Assembly: GCF_014648255.1 (NCBI RefSeq)
Contig: NZ_BMQT01000006.1
Location: 1-64,000 of the forward strand
DNA from: Nocardioides albus
Lineage (GTDB): Bacteria > Actinomycetota > Actinomycetes > Propionibacteriales > Nocardioidaceae
Reading direction: 5' to 3'
DNA length: 64,000 nucleotides
The position numbers and the translations under genes were made by a program. The notes beneath the pieces were generated by a model, which was not told the origin of the DNA, did not search any database, and saw only the letters and a program-made list of their open reading frames with translations. Below, piece by piece: positions 26,709 to 34,722 of this stretch (positions are counted from its first letter, which is position 1; each line of letters begins with the position of its first letter).

Positions 26709-27881
26709 CTACCGGCGAGCTCCGTGGGTCTTCGTCAGGATGACGGCGCCCGGCGGGGCCTCCAGGTCGCGGCGCAGTCGGAAGCCGGCCTTCTTGTAGA
26801 TCCGGTGGTTGCGCTCGCTCCTGGCGCCGGTGAAGAGCCGAAGCGTCCTGGTGCCTGCCGGGGCGACCGCCTGGATGTGCTCGAGCAGCTGGCGACCGAG
26901 CCCTCGTCCCTGTATGTCCGGGGCGGTCATCAGCCGTCCGATCTCCCAGACGTCGTCCATCAGCCGGCCACGGACCGAGCCGACCAGCCGCCCGGCGGAG
27001 CGGACCACGTAGACGTCGTGGGTCTCCAGCGCACGAACGGTGTCGTCCAGCGACTCGTGCAGCGGCGGGATCTCGACGCCGGGGTTGTCGTGCATCTCCT
27101 GGACCCAGCAGGCGAGCTGCAGGACGTGCAGCTCGGGGACGTCGGCGCGTACGGCGGGCACGATCTCCCACCTCTCCCCCTCGCTCAGCCCGGCTGCCTG
27201 GGAGGCGTGGAGCAGGTCGGGGCGGCGTACGGAGGTCCGGGTCACGGCCTGCTCGTGGCGCCACTGCGCGATGCGCTTGTGGTCGCCGCTGAGCAGGACC
27301 TTCGGGACCTCGAGGTCACGCCAGGAGGCGGGCTTGGTGTAGACCGGGTACTCCAGCAGACCGTCCTCGTGGGACTCCTCGACCAGCGACTCGGCGTTGC
27401 CCATGAACCCGGGGAGCAGGCGTACGACGGCCTCGGTGATCGCCATCGCGGCGACCTCTCCCCCGTTGAGCACGTAGTCGCCCAGGGAGATCTCGCGGAC
27501 CTCGGCGCGGGTGGCGGCGTGGTCGAGCACGCGCTGGTCGATGCCCTCGTAGCGACCGAGCAGGAAGACCAGCCTCTTCCGTGTCGACAGCTCCCGGGCC
27601 AGCGCCTGGGTGAACGGCTCACCGCTCGGCGTCGTCACGATCACGGTCGCCCCGTCGATCGCCAGCTCGTCGAAGGCCTCACCGAATGGCTCCGGCTTCA
27701 TCACCATCCCGGCGCCACCGCCATAGGGCGTGTCGTCGACGGTGCGGTGGCGGTCATGGGCCCAGTCGCGTACGTCGTGGACGTGCATCTCCAGCAGCCC
27801 CGACTCGATCGCCTTGCCCGGCAGGCTCAGCCGGAGCGGTGCGAGGTAGTCGGGGAAGATGGTGAGGTAGTCGAGCCTCAC
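26709..27881 (-). CDS. trmD: TrmD tRNA m1G37 methyltransferase fused to a GNAT domain
   Basis: A 390-residue fusion. Residues 1-~230 are a complete TrmD with the trefoil-knot SAM site (GRYEGID 109-115; [11 protein letters not shown] 132-142) and catalytic-region [12 protein letters not shown]. Residues ~240-386 are a GNAT acetyltransferase with the acetyl-CoA loop [11 protein letters not shown] (323-333) and a typical [10 protein letters not shown] ending. TrmD alone is ~230-250 residues. There is no stop or frameshift between the parts. The ATG overlaps the rimM stop by four bases. The GNAT substrate is unknown. Confidence 0.93.
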   Translation of the reverse strand: MRLDYLTIFPDYLAPLRLSLPGKAIESGLLEMHVHDVRDWAHDRHRTVDDTPYGGGAGMVMKPEPFGEAFDELAIDGATVIVTTPSGEPFTQALARELSTRKRLVFLLGRYEGIDQRVLDHAATRAEVREISLGDYVLNGGEVAAMAITEAVVRLLPGFMGNAESLVEESHEDGLLEYPVYTKPASWRDLEVPKVLLSGDHKRIAQWRHEQAVTRTSVRRPDLLHASQAAGLSEGERWEIVPAVRADVPELHVLQLACWVQEMHDNPGVEIPPLHESLDDTVRALETHDVYVVRSAGRLVGSVRGRLMDDVWEIGRLMTAPDIQGRGLGRQLLEHIQAVAPAGTRTLRLFTGARSERNHRIYKKAGFRLRRDLEAPPGAVILTKTHGARR

Positions 27882-28447
27882 TTCGTGTCGTCCTCGTCCT
27901 CGTCGTTCTCGGGGAACGGCGTGACCAGGCCTGGACGGTCGGCGATGACGACCTTCTTCTCGTCGAGGTCGACGACCGGGACCAGCGCCTTCACGAACGG
28001 CACCAGCGCGTCGCGCCGGTCAGGGGTACGGATCGTCAGCAGGTCCTGGGCGCCGCCGTGGACCAGCGCCTTCACCGTGCCCAGCTCACGGCCCTCCTCG
28101 TCGAAGGCGGTCAGGCCGACGAGCTGATGGTCGTAGTACTCGTCAGGGTCCTCGGGAGTCTCCTCGGCCGGGACGTCGGCGAAGAGCAGCGTGCCGCGAG
28201 CGGCCTCGGCCTCGTTGCGGTCGGTGATCTCCTCGAAGGCGATCTGGAGCACCTGCCCGTGCCAACGGGCACCCTCCACGGTCAGCTGCTTCGCAGCGTA
28301 CGCAGATCCCTTCGGCGGCTGCGCCCGCAGCACCGTCCCCTCGGCGAACCGCCGATCAGGCTCGTCGGTGCGCACCTCGACCGTCACGAATCCTCGGATC
28401 CCATGCGGCTTGCCGATCCGTCCGACCAGCACCTCGATCAACTCCAC
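27878..28447 (-). CDS. rimM: Ribosome maturation factor RimM
   Basis: A 189-residue 30S assembly factor that binds S19. It has the N-terminal RimM barrel ([20 protein letters not shown]) and a PRC-barrel C-terminal domain ([20 protein letters not shown]), with an acidic C-terminus. It precedes trmD with a four-base overlap and is separated from khpA by a terminator and a second palindrome. Confidence 0.96.
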   Translation of the reverse strand: MELIEVLVGRIGKPHGIRGFVTVEVRTDEPDRRFAEGTVLRAQPPKGSAYAAKQLTVEGARWHGQVLQIAFEEITDRNEAEAARGTLLFADVPAEETPEDPDEYYDHQLVGLTAFDEEGRELGTVKALVHGGAQDLLTIRTPDRRDALVPFVKALVPVVDLDEKKVVIADRPGLVTPFPENDEDEDDTK

Positions 28448-28509
28448 GAGGTGAGCCTAGAGGGTGGCGTACGTCGGGCTGAACTCCTCGGTGGGGGCGG
28501 CCAGGCTCC

Positions 28510-28581
28510 GTGTAACACGCTGTTTGTGGGTCTATCCGGTCGTTATAACAGGCGAGTAGACCCACGAACGACGTGTTACAC
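28510..28581. repeat. 72-nt interrupted palindrome upstream of rimM
   Basis: A 10-bp outer stem (GTGTAACACG 28510-28519 with 28572-28581) and an inner 9-bp stem (GTGGGTCTA 28526-28534 with 28557-28565). The 22-nt loop is much more AT-rich than its surroundings and contains GTTATAAC. It is 62 bp upstream of rimM and separate from the khpA terminator. It could be a regulatory structure for rimM-trmD or a dispersed repeat. Confidence 0.6.
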
Positions 28582-28605
28582 GCGGCACGGCACCCCGAAA
28601 ACGAG

Positions 28606-28641
28606 CAACGGGCGCCACCCCCGAAGGAGTGGCGCCCGTTG
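28606..28641 (-). terminator. Intrinsic terminator of rpsP-khpA
   Basis: A perfect 13-bp stem (28606-28618 with 28629-28641) followed on the transcribed strand by a short T-run (GCTCGTTTTC), 20 bp after the khpA stop. One of the most classical intrinsic terminators in the window. Confidence 0.9.
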
Positions 28642-28661
28642 TGAGCTGGTGCAGCCGGTGC

Positions 28662-28904
28662 TCAGCGACCGCCGTCGACGTCGACGAAGTCGATCCGCGC
28701 GCCGCCCTTGCCGGCGAGCGCGGAGACAACCGTGCGGAACGCGGTGGCGGTGCGGCCACCGCGGCCGATCACCTTGCCGAGGTCGTCGGGGTGGACCCGG
28801 ACCTCGAGGACGGAGCCGCGACGAAGCTGCTTGTCGCGCACGCTCACCTCGTCCGGGTTGTCGACGACTCCTCGGACGAGGTGCTCGAGAGCTTCGGCGA
28901 GCAT
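28662..28904 (-). CDS. khpA: KH-domain RNA-binding protein KhpA
   Basis: An 80-residue single KH domain with the GxxG loop in IGRGGRT (G47-G50). KhpA-type proteins bind RNA, often with a KhpB partner, and are usually encoded after rpsP, as here with a 5-bp gap. The terminator that follows isolates it from rimM. Confidence 0.93.
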   Translation of the reverse strand: MLAEALEHLVRGVVDNPDEVSVRDKQLRRGSVLEVRVHPDDLGKVIGRGGRTATAFRTVVSALAGKGGARIDFVDVDGGR

Positions 28905-28909
28905 GCTGC

Positions 28910-29410
28910 TCAGGCCTCGGCCTCAGCGGCGGCCTTGGGCTCCTCGGCCGGGGTCTCCTCGGCCTTCGGCTCCTCAGCCTTCGGCTCCTCGGCCTTGGGC
29001 TCCTCGACCTTGTCGGCCTTCTCGTCCTTCTTGGCCTTCTTGGTGACGGCCTCGGAACCCGCCGACGCGTGCGCCTCGGCGAGAGCCTTGTTGAAGAGCT
29101 CGAGCTTGTCGGGCTTCGGCGCGGCGTGCCGCAGCGTGCCCTCGGCGCCCGGGAGGCCCTTGAACTTCTGCCAGTCGCCGGTCACCTTGAGGATCGCCTC
29201 GAGAGCCGGGGTCGGCTGGGCGCCGACGCCGAGCCAGTACTGGGCGCGCTCGGAGTCGACCTGGATGAAGCTCGGCTCCTCCTTGGGACGGTAGAGACCG
29301 ATCTCCTCGATGACAGCGCCGTCGCGCTTCTTGCGCGAGTCGACGATGACGATGCGGTACTGCGGAACCCGGATCTTGCCCAGGCGCTTCAAGCGGATCT
29401 TGACAGCCAC
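28910..29410 (-). CDS. rpsP: Small ribosomal subunit protein bS16 with long tail
   Basis: A 166-residue S16. Residues 1-~85 are the S16 fold ([20 protein letters not shown] start, then [20 protein letters not shown]). The C-terminal half is an extension: a basic/helical segment followed by EEPKA-type repeats (PKAEE three times in a row) and an acidic Ala/Glu end. E. coli S16 is 82 residues. The start is the GTG at 29410 with AAAGGAA upstream. Confidence 0.95.
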   Translation of the reverse strand: MAVKIRLKRLGKIRVPQYRIVIVDSRKKRDGAVIEEIGLYRPKEEPSFIQVDSERAQYWLGVGAQPTPALEAILKVTGDWQKFKGLPGAEGTLRHAAPKPDKLELFNKALAEAHASAGSEAVTKKAKKDEKADKVEEPKAEEPKAEEPKAEETPAEEPKAAAEAEA

Positions 29411-29583
29411 TGTTGGTGGTATTCCTTTGGAATCGAATATGGGTGAAGAGGCCCGTGTCGGTGTGGGGACACCCGTCAGGCAACTTCGGCGGGCACTGTT
29501 GCGCTGGGTGAGAGGGTCCCTGCGCACAGGACACACATCTCAGTTTGCCAGAGGTCCCCGGAACCGACGAAATCTCAGCCGGG

Positions 29584-30657
29584 TCAGGCGTAGACCTTCC
29601 CCCGGAGTACGACGGCGGCCGGCCGGGCGAGGACGGTGAGATCCTCGAGCGGGTTGGTGTCGTAGACGACGAAGTCGGCAGGGTCGCCTTCGGCGAGGCC
29701 GGGGTTGTGGCCGAGCCACTCCCGGGCGCGCCACGAGGCGGCACCGAGGACGACGTCGGCCGGAAGGCCGAGCCGGTGCATGGCGAGGATCTCCGTCGGG
29801 AGAACGCCGTGCAGCTGGTCTCCCGCACCGTCGGAGCCGGCGTAGAGAGCCACGCCGGCCTCATAGGCGCACATGATCGTCTCCCGGCGGCGGGCGTAGA
29901 GATCCTCCATCGTGGCGGCGTACGTCGGGAACTTGGGCGCCGCGGCCGCGGCAAGGTCGGGGAAGATCTCCAGCTGGGCGACAGTGGGCACCAGCGCGGT
30001 TCCTCGCTCGGCCATCGCCTCGACGAGGTCAGGGGTCAGCCCCGTGCCGTGCTCGATGCAGTCGATCCCGGCCTCGATCAACCCGGGCAGCACCTCGCGA
30101 CCGAAGCAGTGCGCCGTCACGCGGGCGTCGTTGTCGTGGGCGACCTTGATCGCCTCGGCGAACGACTCCGCCGGGAAGGACGGCATCAGGTCGCCCTCGG
30201 CACGGTCGATCCAGTCGCCGACGAGCTTGACCCAGCCATCCCCGGAGCGGGCCTGCCGCTCGACGGCCGCGGCCAGTCCGTCGGGCTCGACCTCGTCGGC
30301 GTAGTTGCGCATGTAACGCTTCGTACGTCCGATGTGGCGGCCGGCGCGGATCAGCCGGGGCAGGTCGTCGCGGGACTGCACCCAGCGGGTGTCGGCGGCG
30401 GAGCCGGCGTCGCGCAGGAGCAGCGCGCCGGCGTCGCGGTCGGCGATCGCCTGGGCCTCGGCGGTCTCCTGGTCGACCGCGCCGTCGGGCCCCAGCCCGA
30501 CATGGCAGTGGGCGTCGACGAGGCCGGGCACGATCCAGCCCGAGGCGCCGGTCTCCGTCCCCGACGGCCGCTCGTAGGTGATGCGGCCGTCGAGGACGTA
30601 GAGGTCCCGCACCTCTCCATCGGGAAGGACCGGGCCGGAGAAGCGCAGAGCAGGCAT
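29584..30657 (-). CDS. Metal-dependent amidohydrolase
   Basis: A 357-residue amidohydrolase-superfamily enzyme with the HxH metal motif in VDAHCHVG, a lysine bridge candidate in GWVKLVGDW, metal histidines in VTAHCFG and IEHGTGL, and the catalytic Asp in YAGSDGAGDQ. The N-terminal and C-terminal beta-sandwich parts are present (VLRGKVYA end). Likely an imidazolonepropionase/prolidase-like hydrolase; substrate not deducible. It lies 14 bp downstream of the FHA-protease gene and may be co-transcribed with it. Confidence 0.87.
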   Translation of the reverse strand: MPALRFSGPVLPDGEVRDLYVLDGRITYERPSGTETGASGWIVPGLVDAHCHVGLGPDGAVDQETAEAQAIADRDAGALLLRDAGSAADTRWVQSRDDLPRLIRAGRHIGRTKRYMRNYADEVEPDGLAAAVERQARSGDGWVKLVGDWIDRAEGDLMPSFPAESFAEAIKVAHDNDARVTAHCFGREVLPGLIEAGIDCIEHGTGLTPDLVEAMAERGTALVPTVAQLEIFPDLAAAAAPKFPTYAATMEDLYARRRETIMCAYEAGVALYAGSDGAGDQLHGVLPTEILAMHRLGLPADVVLGAASWRAREWLGHNPGLAEGDPADFVVYDTNPLEDLTVLARPAAVVLRGKVYA

Positions 30658-30671
30658 GTGACGCAGGCTAC

Positions 30672-32378
30672 CTACTTCGAGCCGCTTCCCGCAGGCACCT
30701 TCACGTCTGCCGCCTCGAGGATCGGGTAGTGCTGGGCGAGCGGGATGACCTGGCCGGTGACGACGTTATTCTCGTCCCACCCGATGGAGGTCGGTACGCC
30801 GACGAGCTCGCCGTCGTCGTTGACCGCGGCGCCACCGGAGTTGCCGCTCGAGATCCGAGCGGTGACGTCGAAGACGGCCCGCTCCTCCCCCTCGAAGGAG
30901 AGGATGGTCGCCACGTTGCCCTCGGCGACCGTCGGCGGCTGGAAGTAAACACCCTTCTTGTCCGCGAAGCTCTGCTTCGGCAGGGTCGGGAAACCGATCG
31001 TGGCGATGAAGTCGCCGCGGTCGACCGCGTCGGAGTCGCCGAGGGTGATGGTCGGCAGGTCCAGCGAGGACGGTTCCACCGGGTCGCCGTTGCCGTCGGC
31101 GACGATCTGCACAACCGCGCTGTCGACCTCGCCGTCAGACTCGACGACCTTGGCGACGTAGTCGGGCTCGCCGACCTTGTAGCCCTCGGCGGGGTTGGTC
31201 ATGTGGATGTTGACGGTCTCCGGTGAGATCGCGCCCTCGGCGGCGAGCTCCGGGATCTTCGCCGGGTCGGCGACATGGGCGTTGGTCAGGATCTTGCCGT
31301 CATCGGTGACGATCGACCCGGACCCCATCGCGATGGTGTCCTCGGTCGGGAAGTAGGTGATCCAGACGGCCGCGCGCTGCGCGCTGTTGAGCTCGTCCTT
31401 GGTCAGGCCGGTGTCCTGGGCGGCCGGGTCGCCGCCGGGGACTACGAACATCGCCACCACCAGGCCGATGACCACCACCGCGGCGGCTGCGCTGATCCCG
31501 CCCCACAGCAGGAGCTTGTTACGGCGCTTCGCAGCCGCACGAGCGACCTCGACCTCGGCCGCATAGATCGGGATGACCCTGAGGATCTCGCCGGCGACCG
31601 GGTGGCCGAGGCGGATCTCGGTCTCCTCGTCGATCTCCTCCCGGACCAGGGGCTTCCCCTTGAGGAACGAGCCGGTCTGAGAGGCGTTCTCGAACGTCCA
31701 GCCGCCGGGCTTGGCGACCAGCCGGGCGTGCTGGCGGGAGACGCCCTGGTCCTCGAGCACGACCGAGTTGTCCGCCGCGCGGCCGATCGTCACCGTGACC
31801 GGGTGTCGGAAACGGTGCTCCTTGCCCTCGGCCACCAGCAGCAGGTCAGGTCCGCTCGGCGGGGTCGGGGCCTGGCCGGGGGCGACGGGACGAGCCATCC
31901 CCGGGGCGATCGTCATCTCGGAGATGTCCTGGGTCGCCGGATGGCCCGCCGGCGCGGGCGGCAGGTTGCCCGGCGGCGGCACCGGCGCCGCCGCTTGACG
32001 CGGAGCCGCCGTCGTTCCTGGCATCGCCGGCGGCGGTGGCGGAGCCGGGGCCTGGGCGGGCGGGGCTCCGGCCGCGACCGGCGCGTCGTCGAGGGTGACG
32101 GTGATCGTCGACCCCGGCCCCGCAGGACCGAGCTGGATCTGCGTCGCCCCGGTCAACGGCGCCTCGGTGATGCGGTTTCCGGCGACGTACGTCCCGCCGG
32201 CGGAGCCCACGTCGACCAGCTTCCACCCGGACGGGTCGGGGCGGAGCTCGGCATGGGCACGCGATACCGAGGAGGACGCGAGGACCACGTCAGCGTCGAT
32301 CGAGCGCCCGATACGGACGATCTTGTCGGGCGGGAAGCTGAGCGCACGTCCCGATACGTCTACGCGAAGCGTCTGCAT
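30672..32378 (-). CDS. Double-FHA, membrane-anchored trypsin-like protease
   Basis: A 568-residue protein with four parts. FHA 1 (~1-98) has VRIGRSIDADVVL and SSVSRAHAEL. A Pro/Ala linker covers ~100-175. FHA 2 (~178-270) has TIGRAADNSVVLEDQGVSRQ. A TM helix (~288-313) leads to an extracytoplasmic serine-protease domain (~330-560) with the triad H368 (TNAHVAD), D419 (GEVDSAVVQI) and S514 (SGNSGGAA). FHA domains bind phosphothreonine, so a phosphorylation signal inside may be linked to proteolysis outside. There is no PDZ domain, unlike HtrA. The start is the ATG at 32378. Confidence 0.9.
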   Translation of the reverse strand: MQTLRVDVSGRALSFPPDKIVRIGRSIDADVVLASSSVSRAHAELRPDPSGWKLVDVGSAGGTYVAGNRITEAPLTGATQIQLGPAGPGSTITVTLDDAPVAAGAPPAQAPAPPPPPAMPGTTAAPRQAAAPVPPPGNLPPAPAGHPATQDISEMTIAPGMARPVAPGQAPTPPSGPDLLLVAEGKEHRFRHPVTVTIGRAADNSVVLEDQGVSRQHARLVAKPGGWTFENASQTGSFLKGKPLVREEIDEETEIRLGHPVAGEILRVIPIYAAEVEVARAAAKRRNKLLLWGGISAAAAVVVIGLVVAMFVVPGGDPAAQDTGLTKDELNSAQRAAVWITYFPTEDTIAMGSGSIVTDDGKILTNAHVADPAKIPELAAEGAISPETVNIHMTNPAEGYKVGEPDYVAKVVESDGEVDSAVVQIVADGNGDPVEPSSLDLPTITLGDSDAVDRGDFIATIGFPTLPKQSFADKKGVYFQPPTVAEGNVATILSFEGEERAVFDVTARISSGNSGGAAVNDDGELVGVPTSIGWDENNVVTGQVIPLAQHYPILEAADVKVPAGSGSK

Positions 32379-32474
32379 GGACAGATCATGCACCGAAACT
32401 CCCCGAACCAAGCATCACGAATCGAAGATTCGGCCAACTCGCTCCCGGACATTTCCTCCGGCCGCGGGTCCGGG

Positions 32475-32508
32475 GACCGTGACCGTAAGCAAACAGCGGT
32501 TCACGGTC
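32475..32508 (-). terminator. Hairpin after the NYN gene
   Basis: An 11-bp stem with a one-base bulge (GACCGTGA 32475-32482 with TCACGGTC 32501-32508, extended by CCG/CGG), 37 bp past the stop of the NYN-domain gene. Confidence 0.55.
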
Positions 32509-32544
32509 GGTATCGCCGAAGTCGGTCGGTTTCCGGAGCGGGGC

Positions 32545-32907
32545 TCAGATCTGGTCGAGCAACCAGGCGGGCCCCAGGGCCGTCGCCCCGCCGCAGCGCG
32601 CCTGCAGCATCCGGTCGGCGCTCACCAGCGTCACCCGGTCGCCCTTGCCGACGGCCTCGCGGACGACATCGACGATCGCGGCGTCACCGTCCTTGGGCGC
32701 GTGGACGGTGCGGACATGAGCGTCCTTGCCCGGACGTACCCCGCCCTTGGCCTGTCCCTCCAGGACCAGGACGACCTGGTCGTGCGGGAGATCGGCCACG
32801 AGCAGTGCCTCGTGGAGCCGGCGGGCAGCTCCCGCGCGGTCCTTCCACCAGCCGTCCGGACGGGCACCGACGACGTTGGCGCCGTCGACCACGAGAACCG
32901 TTGCCAT
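32545..32907 (-). CDS. NYN/PIN-like nuclease-fold protein
   Basis: A 120-residue single-domain protein: VLVVDGANVVGARPDGWWKD at the N-terminus, DGDAAIVD (D75) and VSADRML (D98). These match the acidic residues of NYN/PIN-like RNases, which cut RNA with a divalent metal. Proteins of this type in actinobacteria are sometimes labelled NTP pyrophosphohydrolase, but the motifs fit NYN better. No partner gene indicates its target. Confidence 0.8.
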   Translation of the reverse strand: MATVLVVDGANVVGARPDGWWKDRAGAARRLHEALLVADLPHDQVVLVLEGQAKGGVRPGKDAHVRTVHAPKDGDAAIVDVVREAVGKGDRVTLVSADRMLQARCGGATALGPAWLLDQI

Positions 32908-32993
32908 GCGGCCAGGATAGGTCCCGGGTCACCGGCGAAGCCCGTGGGGCCTCCCCAATGTCTCCGCATGGATGACGATGCGGTCCAGGCGGG

Positions 32994-34556
32994 TCACTTC
33001 AAGAACTTGGAGAAGTCCGTCGGCAGGTTGAGGTCGGCGGCGGCCTTCTCGTAGTCGATCTCCTCGCCGCCCGGCATCCCGAACGGGTTGGCGGCGGCCG
33101 GCTTCTTCTCGGCATCGGCCTTCGCCTGCTGAGCGGCCTTGGCCGGGTTGCCGGACTTGCGCGCGCCCTTGCCCTTCTTCTTCTGGGCGACCTGCTTGGC
33201 GCCAGCGCGCTTGCCGAAGCTCGCACCGGGCGCGCCGGGCATCCCGGGCATGCCGCCACCGGAGGCGAGCTGCTTCATCATCTTCGACGCCTCGGTGAAG
33301 CGCTGGATGAGCTGGTTGACGTCGGAGACCTGGCGGCCCGAGCCCTTCGCGATGCGGGCGCGGCGGGAGCCGTCGAGGAGCTTCGGGTTGGCGCGCTCGG
33401 CCGGGGTCATCGACTGGATGATCGCCTGGATCCGGTCGATCTCGCGCTCGTCGAAGTTGTCGAGCTGCTCGCGGAACTGGCCCATGCCCGGCAGCATGCC
33501 CATCAGCTTCGACATCGAGCCGAGCTTGCGCAGCTGCTGCATCTGCTTGAGGAAGTCCTCGAGCGTGAAGTCGCCGGTCGCGAGCTTGGCCGCGTCCTTC
33601 TCGGCCTGCCCCTGGTCGAAGGTCTTCTCGGCCTGCTCGATCAGGGTGAGCATGTCGCCCATGTCGAGGATGCGGCCGGCCATCCGGTCGGGGTGGAACA
33701 GGTCGAAGTCGGTCATCTTCTCGCCGTTGGAGGCGAACATGACCGGCTTGCCGGTGATCTGGACGATGGAGAGCGCCGCGCCACCGCGGGCGTCGCCATC
33801 GAGCTTGGTGAGGACCACACCGTCGTAGCCGACGCCGTCGAGGAATGCCTGCGCGGTGTTGACCGCGTCCTGACCGATCATCGCGTCGACGACGAAGAGG
33901 ACCTCGTCGGGGTTGACCGCCGCCTTGATGTCGGCGGCCTGCTTCATCAGCTCCTCGTCGATGCCGAGGCGGCCGGCGGTGTCGACGATGACCACGTCGT
34001 GGAGCTTGCGCTTGGCCTCCTCGACGGCGTCGCGAGCGACATCGACGGGGTTTCCGACACCGTTGCCGGGCTGGGGCGCGTAGACCGGGACGCCGACGCG
34101 CTCACCGTTGACCTGGAGCTGGTTGACCGCGTTGGGGCGCTGCAGGTCGGCGGCCACCAGGAGCGGCGCCTTGCCCTGCTCCTTCAGCCACAGAGCGAGC
34201 TTCGCGGCCAGGGTGGTCTTACCTGCACCCTGCAGACCCGCGAGCATGATGACGGTCGGGCCGGTCTTGGCGTAGCGGAGCCGGCGGGTCTCGCCACCCA
34301 GGATCGTGACCAGCTCGTCGTTGACGATCTTGACGATCTGCTGGGCGGGGTTCAGCGCCTGGCTGACTTCCTCGCCGCGCGCCCGCTCCTTGACCCGGGC
34401 GACGAACTCGCGCACCACCGGCAGCGCGACGTCGGCCTCGAGCAGCGCGATCCGGATCTCGCGAGCGGTGGCGTCGATGTCGGCATCGGTGAGGCGGCCC
34501 TTGCCCCGGATGTTCTTGAACGTCGTGGCGAGCCGGTCGGAGAGCGTGGCGAACAA
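32994..34556 (-). CDS. ffh: Signal recognition particle protein Ffh
   Basis: A 520-residue SRP54 GTPase. N domain ~1-90, G domain with AGLQGAGKTTLAAKLA, DTAGRLGIDEELM and TKLDGDARGGAAL, then the Met-rich M domain (MMKQLASGGGMPGMPG region). It binds 4.5S RNA and signal sequences and docks on FtsY, whose gene is at 60819-61970. The C-terminal ~80 residues are a Lys/Ala-rich extension ending LPTDFSKFLK. Confidence 0.98.
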   Translation of the reverse strand: MFATLSDRLATTFKNIRGKGRLTDADIDATAREIRIALLEADVALPVVREFVARVKERARGEEVSQALNPAQQIVKIVNDELVTILGGETRRLRYAKTGPTVIMLAGLQGAGKTTLAAKLALWLKEQGKAPLLVAADLQRPNAVNQLQVNGERVGVPVYAPQPGNGVGNPVDVARDAVEEAKRKLHDVVIVDTAGRLGIDEELMKQAADIKAAVNPDEVLFVVDAMIGQDAVNTAQAFLDGVGYDGVVLTKLDGDARGGAALSIVQITGKPVMFASNGEKMTDFDLFHPDRMAGRILDMGDMLTLIEQAEKTFDQGQAEKDAAKLATGDFTLEDFLKQMQQLRKLGSMSKLMGMLPGMGQFREQLDNFDEREIDRIQAIIQSMTPAERANPKLLDGSRRARIAKGSGRQVSDVNQLIQRFTEASKMMKQLASGGGMPGMPGAPGASFGKRAGAKQVAQKKKGKGARKSGNPAKAAQQAKADAEKKPAAANPFGMPGGEEIDYEKAAADLNLPTDFSKFLK

Positions 34557-34632
34557 AGCGGTCCTTCAGCAGAGTGGTTGTCCTGCCAAGACTAACGAAC
34601 AGTTGTACGCCGCGCGGCATCCGGCAGGGTGG

Positions 34633-34722
34633 ATGCTGACCGAGGTGACTCGGTGGAGGTTCGCTTCCTTCGTGGAGCTCCACGAAGGAAGCGTGCGCTC
34701 ACCGAGTTACCTCGGTCAGCAT
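34633..34722 (-). terminator. 90-nt centred palindrome at the end of glnD
   Basis: An almost perfect palindrome with its centre between 34677 and 34678 (GTGGAG|CTCCAC). The inner arms (GCTTCCTTCGTGGAG and its complement) are perfect, then a few mismatches, then the outer arms carry the ACCGAGGT(A/G)ACTCGGT repeat (34639-34654 and inverted at 34701-34716). It includes the last codon and stop codon of glnD (stop 34716-34718). Likely terminator between glnD and ffh. Confidence 0.8.
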
